DNA of 64,000 bases from Hoplostethus atlanticus (GCA_034670405.1 JAXDDX010000188.1:682001-746000), one strand, 5' to 3'. Shown: positions 12,300 to 25,840, counted from the first letter of the stretch. Numbers and translations are program-made. The notes: generated by a model from the letters alone, not told the origin.

Positions 12300-13150
12300 T
12301 CATGTACATGTCCACAAGGGAGGGCGCAGCCTCCCCTGATGTAAAAAGTCCTCAAGTTTACTAAGTGGCTAAGAAATGCATGCTATCCCAGAATACGTTG
12401 TTCAGGCGTTGCCTCCTGGACAGACTGAAGAAATTGTCCCTTGACTTCTCGTCGAAGCATCCGTGACTCATTCACGTCAGAATGGCTGATGAATAATGAA
12501 CAGCTTGCCACCAGTGATTGTGTCTCAAGACTCAAGCCCCTCCTGCTATCATAACAGTGACTTGTCCTCGTAGCCTGTCCTTATGTCAGGCCTTCTAACA
12601 CAGTTTTCATTAACACCTCTTCATCACGACAGTAGTCACTTACAAGAAAACAATTTAGCCAGAGAGCCTGTCAAACAAGTACCATCAATTCCTCCAACGT
12701 AGCATTCCCCCCCCCATATAATCCATTTGGGGAATACATGTTTTTGAAAACATGTTCATTCAGAACTGTATCTTTCTGTATCTTCATCTGTATCGCACTA
12801 AGCTCAGAGAACAATCCGTAATGTCAAGTGGACAGTCTGTATGAGTGAACGTCTAATCAAGAAGAAATCTGTTCCCTTCCAATGCTTGCCATTTGCATGC
12901 ATGTCAAATGTTGCTGATCTCGATCAGAATGTTGTTACTGACCTGACTCAACTGAGGTGTATATATCCACGTCTTAACTCAACATGCAATTTGACAGACT
13001 TATGATCTATATTGAGGCAAAGGTCTGATTCATTGAATATCTTAGTTTTCCAGTTGATCTGCCTCTTAGGCACTGGTTAATGCCAGCTCACAGAAGATAC
13101 AGCCTTGCCTCAGCTCTGTCTGAATAACAGAAGAGTGACTTCGAGCAATT
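12300..13150. other. non-coding stretch
   Basis: No coding frame or repeat was recognised. A short C run lies near 12708. Confidence 0.4.
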
Positions 13151-13159
13151 AGTGATGAT

Positions 13160-13500
13160 CTTGTGGCTGGGTGCAAAAGGATGCTCTTTTACGCAAGCGT
13201 CACCTTTGGAGATTTGAGAGAAGCCGCCTGGAATGTTTATCAAAACCAACCACGCTTTGCCAAATTATTCTCTCAAATCTCCATACCCATCTCTCTCCCG
13301 TATCTTGCTAGCTATTTTCAACTCTTCTTTATACTGGCTTGCCAGCTCTTTGGCCCATCTCCCCTCTCCGGTGATCTCATTAATTCCATCAGCATCAGAT
13401 TCGCTGCCAATTTTCTGTCAGGCCAGTCGGGGTTCTGTACCCCCCCCAGTGTTTGCCCTGTCACTCAATCTATAAATTTGCCCCTTCTCTAATCTTTCTA
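13160..13500. other. possible conserved non-coding block
   Basis: This block is less AT-rich than its surroundings, with no repeats and no stop-free coding logic. An internal inverted repeat is visible (GGAGATTTGAGAGAA near 13208 against TTCTCTCAAATCTCC near 13268). The texture is like vertebrate conserved non-coding elements. This is inference only. Confidence 0.2.
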
Positions 13501-13806
13501 ATCTAGCCGGGCCCCTTGACACCGCATGAAGTCATTTCAACAGCTACCAAGTCAAGCCAAGGCGTACACATCGGTAGCGTGTTCTTGGGGGATGCCTCTG
13601 CTCACAAATGAGCCGATGTAATTGGAAAGGCAAGATAATGAATTGTGACCACATATCATGATTAAACAATCTTTATTGACGTAAGACTGCTGCCAATCTT
13701 TAATACTGATATACTTTTAGGGGCTTACAGTTGCAGTTCCTAAGCTTGAATGTATTTAGAAAGCCATTCCATTTCAAATGAGGCTTAAGTAATGGCTCAG
13801 TAATTG

Positions 13807-14030
13807 TTACATTACATTACATTACAGTCATTTAGCAGACGCTTTTATCCAAAGCGACTTACAATAAGTGCATTCAACGTAGGTAGGCACGAACTACGAA
13901 CTACTAGTCACCAGAAACCGTAAGTGCATTTCCTTCCTAAACCAGCATCTAAGAGCATAACCAGTGCTAAAGTAAAAGTGCAATAATATATCTACCTACT
14001 TTTTATTTAAACAAATGAAACACATAGGCA
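13807..14030 (-). mobile_element. 5'-truncated L2-like LINE 3' end (family A)
   Basis: The segment opens with (ATTAC)n and then matches, with few differences over about 200 bp, the 3' end of the long L2 copy at 53525-56725 (shared CATTTAGCAGACGCTTTTAT and AAAGCGACTTACAATAAGTG). On the minus strand the (TGTAA)n run is the 3' tail. Only the last about 220 bp are present, as expected from incomplete reverse transcription. Confidence 0.85.
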
Positions 14031-16082
14031 ATTGTGTAGTTTGGTAAAAACATTACAGGACGTTACGTCCGGGCATGGCTTAACTCTCCATACGCATAGG
14101 TATCTATCCAATCATCCTCTCCTTGTCGTCTACAGTGTTTTGATTTCAAAGCATGTGTGACCTCAGCGTGGCCTCTCCTCGTGCATTGTGTGATTTCAAA
14201 ACCGCTGTGCATCAGCTACGCATCTGGCCTGTCTTGTGAGTATCTCTGCTGACTGGATCGCTGGAACCCTGAGAGGAGTTTTTCGATTATACTCTAACGA
14301 GTCAGGTCAAGTGCCTGGGTCGTGTTTTTTTTTCTTAACATACTGCCGTGGGTCTAATTCCCATTGTATTCTTTTATCTGGGGACTTGCTTTGAGGGCAT
14401 AATACATACAATACGCCTAAATAAATAAAGGCTAAATAAATTAGGGCAACGCTGTTCAACTGAAGATCTAACAAACTACCTTGCCTGTTTGTTCGTTCTA
14501 ATTATGCTTCCAACAAGATGTGTCATACATTTGTATGCCAAAGAACACGGGGCGGCAAGGTCAGGGAGGAGGACACAGGGCCATGTTTTCCACTTTGTAG
14601 CTCGGAACAAAAATGACATGCCTTTCTCCAACCCTCAAGCGAGTGCAGCTGGCACAGTGAGTCAGGCAAGTAGCCACACTTGGACACTGTGTCCAAATGA
14701 ATGGCAGTGATACTTAGCAACATGCTAAGCATGGGCGGACGAGCTCCGTTATAATTGGGTCAGCGAGCCAAGCATTGTTAGTGATCTGTGACCCATGGCG
14801 CTGCACATAAAGACACTGTGAGCTAACAGGGGTTAAGTAATTGGAGCTTTCATGTATGACGGCATATGCAATCGTGATATCTAGGTCAACTGGTGCGGTA
14901 CAATATCCCGATATCACGCCTGCAGAGTAAAAGCTTGGCCCCTTCAATCTCGTTCATTGTGAAGAGCCGCAAATTACACCACTGTAATGTTGCAACGTCA
15001 TGTTTCTCTCCCTTCTCTCCCCCCCCCCACCCTCCAACATATTTCATGCTCGGTGATGCACGATGCAGAGTGAGAGACAGCGTGTGGGAGGAAAGAAATT
15101 CCTTTCCAACCTAGTTCAAAAGGAGTCATAGTATCACTTACTGTATGCTGTTTGTCAGTATGCTAATATTTGCTGTCTGGCAAGAGAGAGAGGGAGACAG
15201 TACCAGAAGGAGGGCAGGACAGAGTGTCGGTAGCAGATGAAGTATTTGAAATAACCATGGCAATGCATTGATTTAGTTAGTCTCCAACTTCTTACTCAAA
15301 CCATCATGCTTTCCTTAAGTGGACTATTATTGGGGAGTGTCAGCTTTTGAAAATGGTATCCTGCATCCTCTAGGAAACCTTAGTCTGTATTATCTCACAT
15401 AGAGCAGCTTGTTCCATTGTCTGATCTGTGCTGTTGAAAAGCTTCATAAAACATAAAGCGGAAGAAGGAAAAGGAGATTGTAACTGTATGATTTTCACAA
15501 CCAAAGTCAATTTACCCTTCAGAGTCAATGGAGAAACTCCACTGCCTACTACACATCTGTGTGACATCACAGAATCCCGCCACAGCAGCCTGTCTAATCT
15601 CATCTGTGCATTTAGAAGAGGTTGTACTTAAGGGAGATGGAGTTTGAGTTAGCAGCTCTTCCGTGGGGTTGTTTCATGCTCTGGCGACCTTGTGTAATAA
15701 AACACCACTAGGCTAGACTATGCTGCTCAGCAATGCGTGCACCGAGTTTCAGCATCTTCCACCACGTGACCTGGGCAGGCCATTTTATCACGCTTAGTCA
15801 GAGCGTAACCTCGAATGGGATACCCACAAAGCGGTGTTTGATGTAGTATGGCATAGAAGCACATGCTTAAGGCAATGGTAAGGTTATTGTTAATTAGTAC
15901 AACAACTTGTTTGCATCTTAATGTATCGTTGGGTCATTCATTTCAACTGGTTAATGCCCAGAAGCCAGGCGTAATAGCCAGAAGTGGTAGAGGGTCTACT
16001 TCCTCTCAGATAAAGAATGGCTTGGTGTCAAAATATTTTAGGTGTTAACTAAACCATAAAGGATACTGAGCACCAAAAATGG
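14031..16082. other. non-coding stretch
   Basis: No gene recognised. Open frames here are short and have no recognisable family features. C runs occur near 15020. Confidence 0.4.
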
Positions 16083-16401
16083 TTAGATGTTACGTGCCAA
16101 CTATCTGTACTTTAATTGACAAAGAAATAAATACATCATAAATCAATATTTCAGCACTTGCTATGAGCGTTATTTTATCCTGCTTCGGTTGTGATTGGCA
16201 AATCAACGATGTGAGGAAGTAAGTACATGCAATTGAAATGTTGAAATGCTTAGATGTTACGTGCCAACTATCTGTACTTTAATTGACAAAGAAATAAATA
16301 CATCATAAATCAATATTTCAGCACTTGCTATGAGCGTTATTTTATCCTGCTTCGGTTGTGATTGGCAAATCAACGATGTGAGGAAGTAAGTACATGCAAT
16401 T
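16083..16401 (+). repeat. exact 152-bp direct duplication
   Basis: The segment 16083-16234 recurs at 16250-16401 with no difference that I can see, separated by 15 bp. The repeated piece starts TTAGATGTTACGTGCC and ends GTACATGCAATT. It resembles no known element and has no terminal inverted repeats. It is either a very recent tandem duplication or an assembly duplication. Confidence 0.9.
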
Positions 16402-19400
16402 ACCAATTGGCTGCACGCCAGACACAACAAACACACAGCAAACACCACAGTGCACCTCTCATCTCAGAATCTCTTTATTTGCCAGCTACACGGGAATCTG
16501 CCATGGCGATGTAGTTTCGGTGACATCACGCCGAGTGACACCTGGCAGCAGGCCAGTGTCCAGCTGGGATCACCCACGGGAGGTCTTCGTGCTAATTGTG
16601 AGGAATACAGGTGGCCTTCAACATACTGATGAATGTTCCCAGGTGCTAGAGCGACACTGTGGCTGTACATCCTCCACTGGGATGAGCTTCAGAATGCCAA
16701 CGGTGCTGCCTACCACCAGCTTTGCCTTTGATCAGGGGAGTCAAACTCAATGCCATATATCTATTATTGTATAATTGAAAAGAAATCAGTGATCTTTGAC
16801 CATGTCTTTAAATGTCTAATATAGCCTGCTAACAAATAGCCTAAAAGTCCCATACAACATGAAATATCACTGGCTGTCTAGCCTGTATGGCATTTAGTCA
16901 ATATGCCTCCCAGGTGCCAATATGACACATCAGTAGCCACATGGTATGTAGTCATAGGCCTGCAGAGATTATGGCTCTCTCACAAACTGTAGATTTGTTT
17001 GATCCCTATTATGTCATGTAGTATAGAAAGCTGGGTCACATAACCAACTTCCTTCATCAGTTTCAGTAAACTATTTCCCCTGGCTGGCCATTAATCACGC
17101 ACCTTGTAGAATCTGCCCAGAACGTTTTCTTGGCTTAGCCTAGAAAAGCTTAGCTGTGTAGAATGGCACATCTTGAACGTCAGAAAGGTGTCGTGGCAAA
17201 TGAGACACGCGGGTCTGAGGGTTTCGCGGTGAATGAAGTAATCAGTCAGCTGAGACTTGGATTCCCATTAACTGCGGCTGCAACTGCGTAGGCCATAATT
17301 AACTGATAGCCTAGATTCAAACGCAGGTCGGCTCAAAATCCATGATGGGCAGAATCGAGCCGGGGGGGTCCTTGAGGTGCCAATTGTGCCCTTGGCAGTT
17401 GGTAGTTGAAGAGCTTCTCTCTTCCCACCTGAGGTCTAGAATGGGGTTGGTTACTCCCAAAAGGTGTACAACCAGTACAAAGTGTTTTTTCCCATGGAGG
17501 GCTGCAGGTGGTGGAAAGCAAAGGATGCCAAACTGCAGAGCTCGGCAGAAGGCAGACTCCCAAGGAGTCCCTCCATCACTTCCTTCACCACAGGCCAAGG
17601 CATCATCTGCAACCAACAGGACAATGGAAAATGAGCATGTTGAGTTAGTGACATAGTTGCCAGCAATAGTTGTTTTACAGCTGACAGTCTTACCATGTAA
17701 TAAAAGGTATATTTTCAGTGTATGTTCTTTAGTGCATTTTAAGCAGTTGAGGGTATATTGACCATTACTGTGCATTAGTGTGCATAAGGTTTCCAAAAAG
17801 CAATGAGGTGGCCCTATAGGTAGGGTAATGGTTTCCTCAAGCATTATTATTGACAAATGAATGTCTACAGGTGTGTTAAAAGACAACTCAATGTGAAGGT
17901 AAATATCGTTCATGGGTGTGTTTTAATTTATGTGGTACGGCAGTAACCCATATGCATTTACTTACATATTGACTCCCAACGCAGCCAATGCAAAGCCTTG
18001 GAGAAAAGCATATGTGGCAAGCAGTGGCTGGTCAAAAACAGGTTCTGACAGGATGCCTTCCCCCTTGAGTATATACAAAACAGGTATGTGTGAAAAACAA
18101 ACACTTGAAACTTTGATTTTGAGTACAACTAAGAAGCATATCAGTCCATATCCAAGTCCAGCATTCACCCCACTGCTGCAAAAAGCCCTGTGGCACCTCT
18201 AGCATGTGCAGAACAAATTTCAAAATAAAACTGGACATAGACCAAATATGTGAATCCTAATTTAAGGCCATAATGCAGTACCATACAAGGCAGGCTGTTT
18301 ATTTTGAAATTCAGTCTGCACCTGCTAAAGGCAATGTACGCTCACACAACATTTTAGTTTGTGGCCAGCATTGTGCAAGGTGCCGAACCTCCAATTGCTC
18401 CAGCAGAGCTGCTCTTTGGCTGACAACAACATACTGTAATGGGCAGCTCCAACATGTGAATATGAATGAAAGTAATTGTACAGTATGACATGGCTGAGAA
18501 AGAGCACTCTGTCAATCTTCCCTGGATAAATAAAATAAAAAGAAAGAAAACAACTACTAGTATTTATCACTGACAAATGTAAGCATTGATTGAATGTGTT
18601 ATTGACAAAGCAAGTATACTAGGCAAAGTTGTAGGCCTTGTCTAATAATAATGCACAGTAACCCATAGGCTATTATTGCAGCCTATTGTATTATGTATTA
18701 GCTAAACATCCAAAAACTAGTTTAAAACGGTATAATTTATCAAAGAATTATGACATAATATAAAAAAACAAAGTATCCATACCAAAGGCTGGTTGACTCC
18801 AGGCACATCTTGGCCACTCTAGGTCTTCTTCATCGTCTTCTTCTTTTTTAGCAGCTACAAATAACTGCAGCATCCCTCTCTAAATAGTTGCAACTATTGA
18901 ACCAGATGGCAAAATTTGCACATACTTTTTTCGCCTTTCAGGAATTGCCCACATCCTACTCACGTATTTTTGTCTCTCCTTCCATGTTTTTGCAGCCATT
19001 CGACTCTGGCCCAATCAGTGGCATTTTGGTTTTAAGAGTCAAGATCCTGTAGTCAGCACCACCAATCAGATGGTATATGGAGTCAATCCCAGCTCTGCTG
19101 ACTTGGCCCAGCATTGTGGCATGGCAGTGAATTATGGGCTACTGTCATTTTGGAACCGTCAGGTGATTTACACGCTATTTTTTGTTTTTACAGGGGTTAG
19201 ATTTGCATCAGTGTGAGTTGGGTCTTCCCACTACTGCAGTGTTTTCCCTCTTTACTAAGGTATGCCTTCAAAGACACGCCACCTACCTGCCCCCCTAGGT
19301 ACTACAGGCTGATAAACAGAAGTCCTCTAAACACTGATCTCACTTTGATGAATGGATGAGTTGATGGGTTTGGAGTCAACTTCTCTCCAAAATTAAACAT

Positions 19401-19690
19401 TTTCAGAGGGAAATCATGCAAGATTTGTACAATTTTTTTAAATGGGAAATTTTATGATTATCATGTTTGGCTGAGCTTCAAATATACTGTATACACAAAT
19501 AATATGTATATATGCATATAACTATAACTCTCTTAACTCTCTCTCTCTGTGTATAATCATAGCCTATATAGTGGTGATTCTAATCTTATATACTAATGTA
19601 AGAATATAAGATACTTATATTATATAAAATGATATAGGTAATATATATAGTACTTTTTAATTATCATTTGTGCATATCCGGTTTACTTTA
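16402..19690. other. non-coding stretch
   Basis: The longest frame is an unsupported 198-codon minus-strand frame at 17317-17913 with no family features. Nothing else was recognised. AT-rich simple sequence lies near 19490-19660. Confidence 0.35.
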
Positions 19691-19749
19691 TCCGTGCATT
19701 ATCACTGCAAAAGTAGGATAACTCGTGCAATATCTGTGCAATGCAACAG

Positions 19750-20660
19750 TGCAGCGAGGTGAGGAATTGTCTTATTTGAAACGAATGAACTTGGTTGCAA
19801 CGCATCAAGTCCGAATAAACGACGCATTGACGCGTGTGTGGAGTTGAACACTGCATAGACGCCCGGCTGCTGGATGTGAAATCCTGCTGGAGCCCCGAAC
19901 GATGATGAAGATGATGTCAGAGTTTCGGGATGTGAACACATTAATTTGGCATCAGCTGGCAGGAAAAAATGACAGAATTAAAGCATGAAAGACCGCCGGG
20001 CAGGACGATACACGGGGACGAATCACGAATCGCTCATCGCTCGTGCGTGTTCAACACCCCGAGCGTCAAATAATAGCCGATTAGTATTAAAAACATTAGT
20101 ATTTTAGATTATCTGCACTTTTGGTCACATCGCTGCAAGCTTTGATTGGCTACACGTCTTCTGAATAGATACTTAATTGCATCGATCCACATAGAGGATG
20201 CACACTCCGTATCATCCGTCCTTTAAACCGGTGAACGTCGCTACGATGTAAAAACGAAATGAAGAGAGGATGCTGAAAGGATGCAACGCGGCGGGTAAAA
20301 TTAGTGGAGGCAAAAAAAAGCATCCTCCGATCATGGGTTTCCCCCTGCACGGTCTCTGCTAGAAACAGATCAACACGGCCTTTACAAATCAAATGAGTAG
20401 AGCTCGAGCCTTACCGCATCAGTCCGTACTCCCAGCCTGTGCTTATCCATTTTTTTTGGTCAGGGGATGCAATGCAATGCTACTGTGCTTTCCCAATGAC
20501 GACATCGGACATGTCCAAAAAGGTAAAACTGTAAATCCGCCTTATTGGTCAGCCTAGTAACCCTTTTTCCCCCCTCTCTCCTCCTCACGCCGTCGGTGGA
20601 TTGCTGCGCAACCCTGCTGCACCATCTACGTCGGCGTCTACTCGGCGCAACCACAACCCA
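19750..20660 (-). promoter_or_regulatory. CpG-dense block, candidate promoter and first exon of ajm1
   Basis: CpG dinucleotides are many times commoner here than in the rest of the window (for example around 19830-20060 and 20220-20300). Minus-strand features that fit a promoter and first exon are a CCAAT motif near 20548-20553 and a good splice donor GCG|GTAAGG with the exon ending at 20415. Joined to the acceptor at 5221 this would give ajm1 a 5' UTR exon. No gene other than ajm1 is in view downstream on that strand. The link to ajm1 is inference. Confidence 0.4.

Positions 20661-20662
<2 letters not shown>

Positions 20663-20719
<57 letters not shown>
20663..20719. repeat. (CA)n microsatellite
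   Basis: An uninterrupted CA run of about 28 units, followed by CTAT/CTCT repeats to 20744. Confidence 0.95.
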
Positions 20720-20720
<1 letters not shown>

Positions 20721-20744
20721 GCTATCTCTATCTATCTCTCTCTG

Positions 20745-22240
20745 AAGCATTGGGAAGGGGTGTGCAAGAGAGCAACGCTGCGACCACACTTTATTCCGTA
20801 ATGCACACGTTTATGTTGCTGCAAATTATGGTGGGGAGTAACGCGCAAGGATTAGGCGTGGTTACATGCCAAAATGTGATGCTACTCTTGATGGAAAACT
20901 GTACTCGTGTTTGGTTATCCCAGCAGGGGCGTTACTCCACTAAACCCTACGGCAAAGTCCCTGCATCTAATATCATTTAACACTAAAACTTCCAAACTGC
21001 TAATTTCTCACTAAATTCCTGGGAACAAAGCGATGACTGACGAAATATGATTTGGTCAATGAGATAAATTATTAAAGGTAGGTCACCAAACTATCAGCTA
21101 TCAACATTGGTCCTGATAATAGCTAAGGTGTTATGAAGACCTATAGAGACCAGGAGATACCTTTCTCTTGTTAAGCTTATTTTGATTTAAAAAAAAAAAA
21201 TGGTGCTTGTAAATTGAGAAAATATTCTATAATTGGCATTACTCCAAATGTATTTTATAAGACGGCTTAAATTTATTAAGCTACCAGCATAATGGTGGCA
21301 ATTTGTCACTTTGACAGATAACAAGGATCTTCTTTTCTCTTCTGCTTTGGCTGCCAAGACATTTAATTTGACCATTTGAACCATTTTCATTTCTTTTGTC
21401 ACACTTGCCACTGTGAAGTCTCCTTCATAGTCCCCTCCAACTTAGATATTACTTATGTTGTTTCAAAACTAACAGTTTCAGAGGTTTCCAATGTTTGTAT
21501 AGACGCCTTTTGTCGTCAAGAAGAAAATTCAGATCAGGACTTCACTCCTTTATCCAGGCGCTATCAATCTTCATCAGAGTATTGTAAAATATAGTTTTCT
21601 GTAAATAAATAAATCTAATGAATATACTGTAAGTAAGTAAATGTTGCATGATTGTGAAACTTTAACTAAAATATTCGTATTTTAGCTGCAATGTTGGACA
21701 CAACTCCTTCAATCCTCTTCTGATATTGATATGAAATTCACATGTCACACAATGGGAAAACATACTTCTGGGATCTTCATATTAATTTATATTGCATAGC
21801 TAAATCCTTTTTATAATCACAAGACAACAGATATTCTGGCATTTTATATTATATCACATTGTTGTATAAGCAGTGCTTCTATGCTTAGGTATGCTGAGTG
21901 GATAGCAGAGGTGGAGCAAGGTGGTTGGAAACCAAGGCCCTGTGGAGGTTGGATGCTGAGTTTTTGTAGCCAAGTCCACTTTAAGACCACTAGGTGAATT
22001 AGGCATTAGTGGGCGGAGCTTAAAGCAGGCAGTGAAGGATATGTCTGAAGCAGCAATGGGAGCCAGTCAGTGGATCTGGCAGAAAAGGAATCACACTGAC
22101 TGGGGGCACAAAGCAGCTAATATAGGTCCTCTTGAGGGTTATAGGGTCTGAAGCACGCTGGTGTTTTTTTCTTAGAAGTGCGTGTGCTAGTACATTGATT
22201 CCTTAGCAGCTACAAATGTTGGCTTGTTCTCTCTTTTTTG
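20745..22240. other. non-coding stretch
   Basis: No gene or mobile element recognised. Confidence 0.35.
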
Positions 22241-22245
22241 TTTGT

Positions 22246-22465
22246 TAGATTAAATTAGATTAGATTAGATGGCTCTTTATTGTCCAAGAGGGGAAATTGT
22301 AGTTATGCAGCAGTACAGAACAAGAGGGAGGCACACATCACTATACAATAAACACATTTCTGTATAAAAAAGATCCTGAAAATATACAAAAAAAGAAATA
22401 TACAAAAAATATACAAGTAGTGCAAGGAATAATAATTTAGTGCAATTTACAGTTGTGCAATTTGC
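22246..22465 (-). mobile_element. LINE 3'-end fragment with (TAATC)n tail
   Basis: On the plus strand the piece begins with a repeated GATTA motif, then CTCTTTATTGTCC and GAGGGGAAATTG. That head-to-tail order is typical of minus-strand 3' ends of teleost LINEs, whose 3' end carries an AATAAAG-like signal followed by a short tandem tail. No coding part remains, so the family is uncertain. Confidence 0.5.
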
Positions 22466-23034
22466 AATTTGGTCAAAATTATAGCATGTTATGTTAGCAT
22501 GTTAGCTGACATTGTTTGCTAATAGCATGGTTGTCGTGGCTGTTTATCAGTAGCATGTGTGTTGGGTATTGACCTGCTCTTATGCTGACTTGTGTTGGCT
22601 TGTTGGCTTGTTAGCTTTTGGTTGTCTGTAGCATGCTAACTGACATTGTTTGCAGGTAGCATGGTCGCTCTGAGGGTGGTTCTGCGATGGCATACCCGCA
22701 CTTACACACTCAACCCTGTAGCATTTAGACTAGGTGGCTAGTGAACGGTGCTGCCTGTCTGATGGTCCTGTAGATTTATGATAACGTAGCCTGATGTCCT
22801 GTCTACTTGTGGGTTAGTACATCATTCATTTGACATCTGAATTGGGCTTCTCTGTGAATGCTCACCCTGGATTGTGGAACAAAGGATTACATCACAAAAT
22901 CCTGTGTATTGGTTTGTATATAATGTTGCTATAAACTATGTTTGCCATTTTTTTCTGTATTTTACATAGAAGAGATGAAGGCAACTAGAGAGCCAGAGAG
23001 CTGAGATTACATCCAAATGAGGTAGTAATTAGGT

Positions 23035-23200
23035 CAGTGGTTCTCAATCCTGGTCCTCAAGTACCAGAGCCCTGCTGGTTTTCACTCTAGCCATCTAATC
23101 AGGGACTGGTTTACATCTGGAATGCAGGTGAATGCAATCAACTGCCTGATAGGATAGAAAACCAGCAGGGTCTGATACTCGAGGGGACTGAAAACCACTG
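23035..23200. mobile_element. hAT-type MITE with 8-bp target-site duplication
   Basis: A 166-bp element starts CAGTGGTTCTCAATCCTGGT and ends AAAACCACTG, so the ends are inverted repeats. It is flanked by AATTAGGT (23027-23034) and ATTTAGGT (23201-23208), an 8-bp duplication with one mismatch, the size hAT transposases make. There is no coding capacity. The CAGTGGTTCTCAA terminus is common in vertebrate hAT MITEs. Confidence 0.8.
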
Positions 23201-23208
23201 ATTTAGGT

Positions 23209-25300
23209 CATATACATCATTGCCTCAAATGCACTGCACCGTTGGACTACAGAAGAAGAAGTGCAAAAGAACATAAGCACAGAATCTATACTTTTTGTTT
23301 GAATTTGTTTTTCCCTGTTGCAGTAAATTGTAGACTTCTGTAGACTTTCTTAGATTTATTCCTGTGTAAAATACAGCGGCTTGGTTTGTACATCTGGATT
23401 AAAAGTATTAATTTTAACATTTAACATTTTCCATAAAATTAAGCAGAAGAACAGCTTTCAGGTTTACTGTGTACGTCAGACCCAGCTATAACTAGCCCTG
23501 TGGCAATGGAACATAAATCTACAGCACCGGATAACTGCCTCAATCAACAGGGGGCTTCCACTTTCTACTCTCAGTTCATTCCACTTTCATTTTTCAGCAA
23601 AAGAACAGTTAAGACGCGGAGACTCGTTACTGTGCATTTAAACTTATGAATTATAGAGGCAGCGGAGCTAGAGGACTTGTTAGAATATGTTAGAAGAAGT
23701 GTAGAGAACCGGGGGTGTTTTACGAGGTAAAGGACCATACAACCAGCAAGGACAATTTTGTAGCTTCAGAGAAACATTACTCTCTGATTAATCAATAGCA
23801 GGTGGTAATGGGTTAGGCCTAGTCACTCATAGCTGTACGAAGTAGAACTGAAGGCCTTATCCACTAGCCAGCCACCTATAGTGTGGCAAAACAACTCAAA
23901 ATGTATATAACTGTAGCCAAAATTCCCCTTTATATACATAATGTACCAGTCCAAAGTGAAAAGAAAACCTCAAGGTCAAGCGTTTCTATACTTCTGACCA
24001 AAATGAAAGAGATTGGGGTTTTGTGTGATAATGAATGCCACATTACACATTACTTCAAATTAATTTATCTCTTCACAGCTTACAGCTTACTTTGTCCAGC
24101 AAATTCATGCAAAGATTCCAGCCATAATCTTCATGTTTTTTGATGATAATGATTTCCAAGGCCTGCAGGGCATTTGTACAATACAGAAGATTGGCAGCCT
24201 CTCATTTTACATTGTGTGCCAGCACGTCGGATTTTGCAGGAAATGTGCTGGATTGTTTTACAAAACAGGAAGAGGGCGCTGTTCTGGGTTTTTTTGCCTT
24301 TAATTTGGGGGGTTACATGCGACAATGCAACCATGGCAAACTGAGCCACCAGGCTTGACCAAAGAGGGCGCTGTTCTTCCAGCGCAATCAGATAATGAAA
24401 TGATATATTGATGATTAAAAGTGCTGCATGTAGCATCTTTAAATGGATACATTAATGTTTCCTTTAACCTTTATAACAAAAATGTTAAAATATCAACAAG
24501 CATCATGCTGACATTAGTGTCACATAGCTTGCTGTATTTAAATAGAAATCCAAATATGCTAGCATGAGTAACCTTAGCATCAGCTAACTACCGGCTGAAG
24601 GGCCCTTAATGGAAGCACTGTTAGCATTAGCCCCCAGCCAGCTGTGCATTCCTTGAATGTAGGATGGAGGCGCCTGCAGAGGAAAGGATCAATTGTCCTT
24701 CACTTAGTCAGCCATGATGAAGAGGCCTCTCAGGAATCATCAGTTAAGCAAATGGTGCCAAGACCTAAGAGCATAATCTGTCCAAATAGGATTGTACCGG
24801 GGCCTGGATAAGTCATTGTTATCCATGCATTCCAAATTATATTTGACTTAGAGATTTACTGATCTTTATGGAGGAAATTAATGTGCTTTTTTGATTTATT
24901 TATGATGTTGGCATTATTATCAAATGTATGTAATTAGCACCCCCTGCAGGTGCTAAGATGTATGACGAATGTAAATCAAAACAGACAGAACCTGCCTCCA
25001 CCCCCTACTTCAAAACAGCTCTGCATACACACCCCCTCACTGAGTGAAGCAAATCCAATCAATTCTCAAATGGCTTAACACTGATTGGGATATCTTCTAA
25101 CAGCACAAGTCAGTTAGGAGTAGTATATTAATGAAAGCGCCTGCAGAAATTATGCATTCTATCATAAGGTTGCTACAAACATAGTGCAAAGTGCAACACA
25201 GCTGAAAGTGGAACACAATAATAGCTGGGGATCATTGTGGGCTTACACTGAAGGGCTTGTGAGGTATAGCTTATTATCATTATGACTAATATTTTTTCTA
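23209..25300. other. non-coding stretch
   Basis: No gene recognised. Frames of up to about 100 codons near 23883-24436 look accidental. Confidence 0.35.
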
Positions 25301-25309
25301 TGGCACTTT

Positions 25310-25840
25310 CTTTTTTATTTTTTTTATTATACCTTTATTTAACCAGGAAGTCCCTTGAGATTGAAATCTCTTTTCCGAGGGAGACCTGGCCAAGACAGTT
25401 TGCCAGTTAGTTTAAAATGAAAATAAATAAAAACACAGACAGGGAATACAAACAGCAAAATACAAAAATAAAAACACAACAGACAGGGAATACACACATC
25501 AAACACACAAGGAAGAGACTAAATCCAGCTCAATTAAAGCAGGTGCAATTCTCAGTTACATGGACCTTTAACATGGCTTTAAATTTTTCCAATGGGACTA
25601 AATTAATCAGATGTAGTATACTCTGCAGATTATTCCAAGTCCAGGGAGCACAGTAGGAGAAGGCGTTTTTCCCCCACTCAGTAAGGACCCTTGGAACCTG
25701 GTAAGAAAGCCACCTGGTGGAACGAAGCTGAATAGTGCTGGAGGTCTGTGTCAGGAGATTACATAAATATGAGGGGAGTTTGCCCAGCATGGCCTTGTAC
25801 ACAAAAATATACAAATGAAATTTTCTGCGTAGATTTAAAA
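25310..25840 (-). pseudogene. Rex1-like LINE 3' remnant (end of reverse transcriptase ORF plus 3' UTR)
   Basis: On the minus strand a 94-codon frame (25530-25814) reads like the C-terminal region after a LINE reverse transcriptase: KAMLGKLPSYLCNLLT, then AFSYCAPWTWNNLQSILHL, then a KAMLKVH-like end. The 3' UTR carries the AACCAGG...GAGATTGAAATCTC...GAGGGAGACCTGGCCAAG block I associate with teleost Rex1-type elements. It is truncated upstream near 25840. A diverged relative lies at 42255-42650. Confidence 0.65.

Noticed and set aside
17317..17913. 198-codon minus-strand open frame
   Set aside because: No recognisable family, no compositional coding signal, and no splice or promoter context. 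It overlaps equally open frames in other phases.
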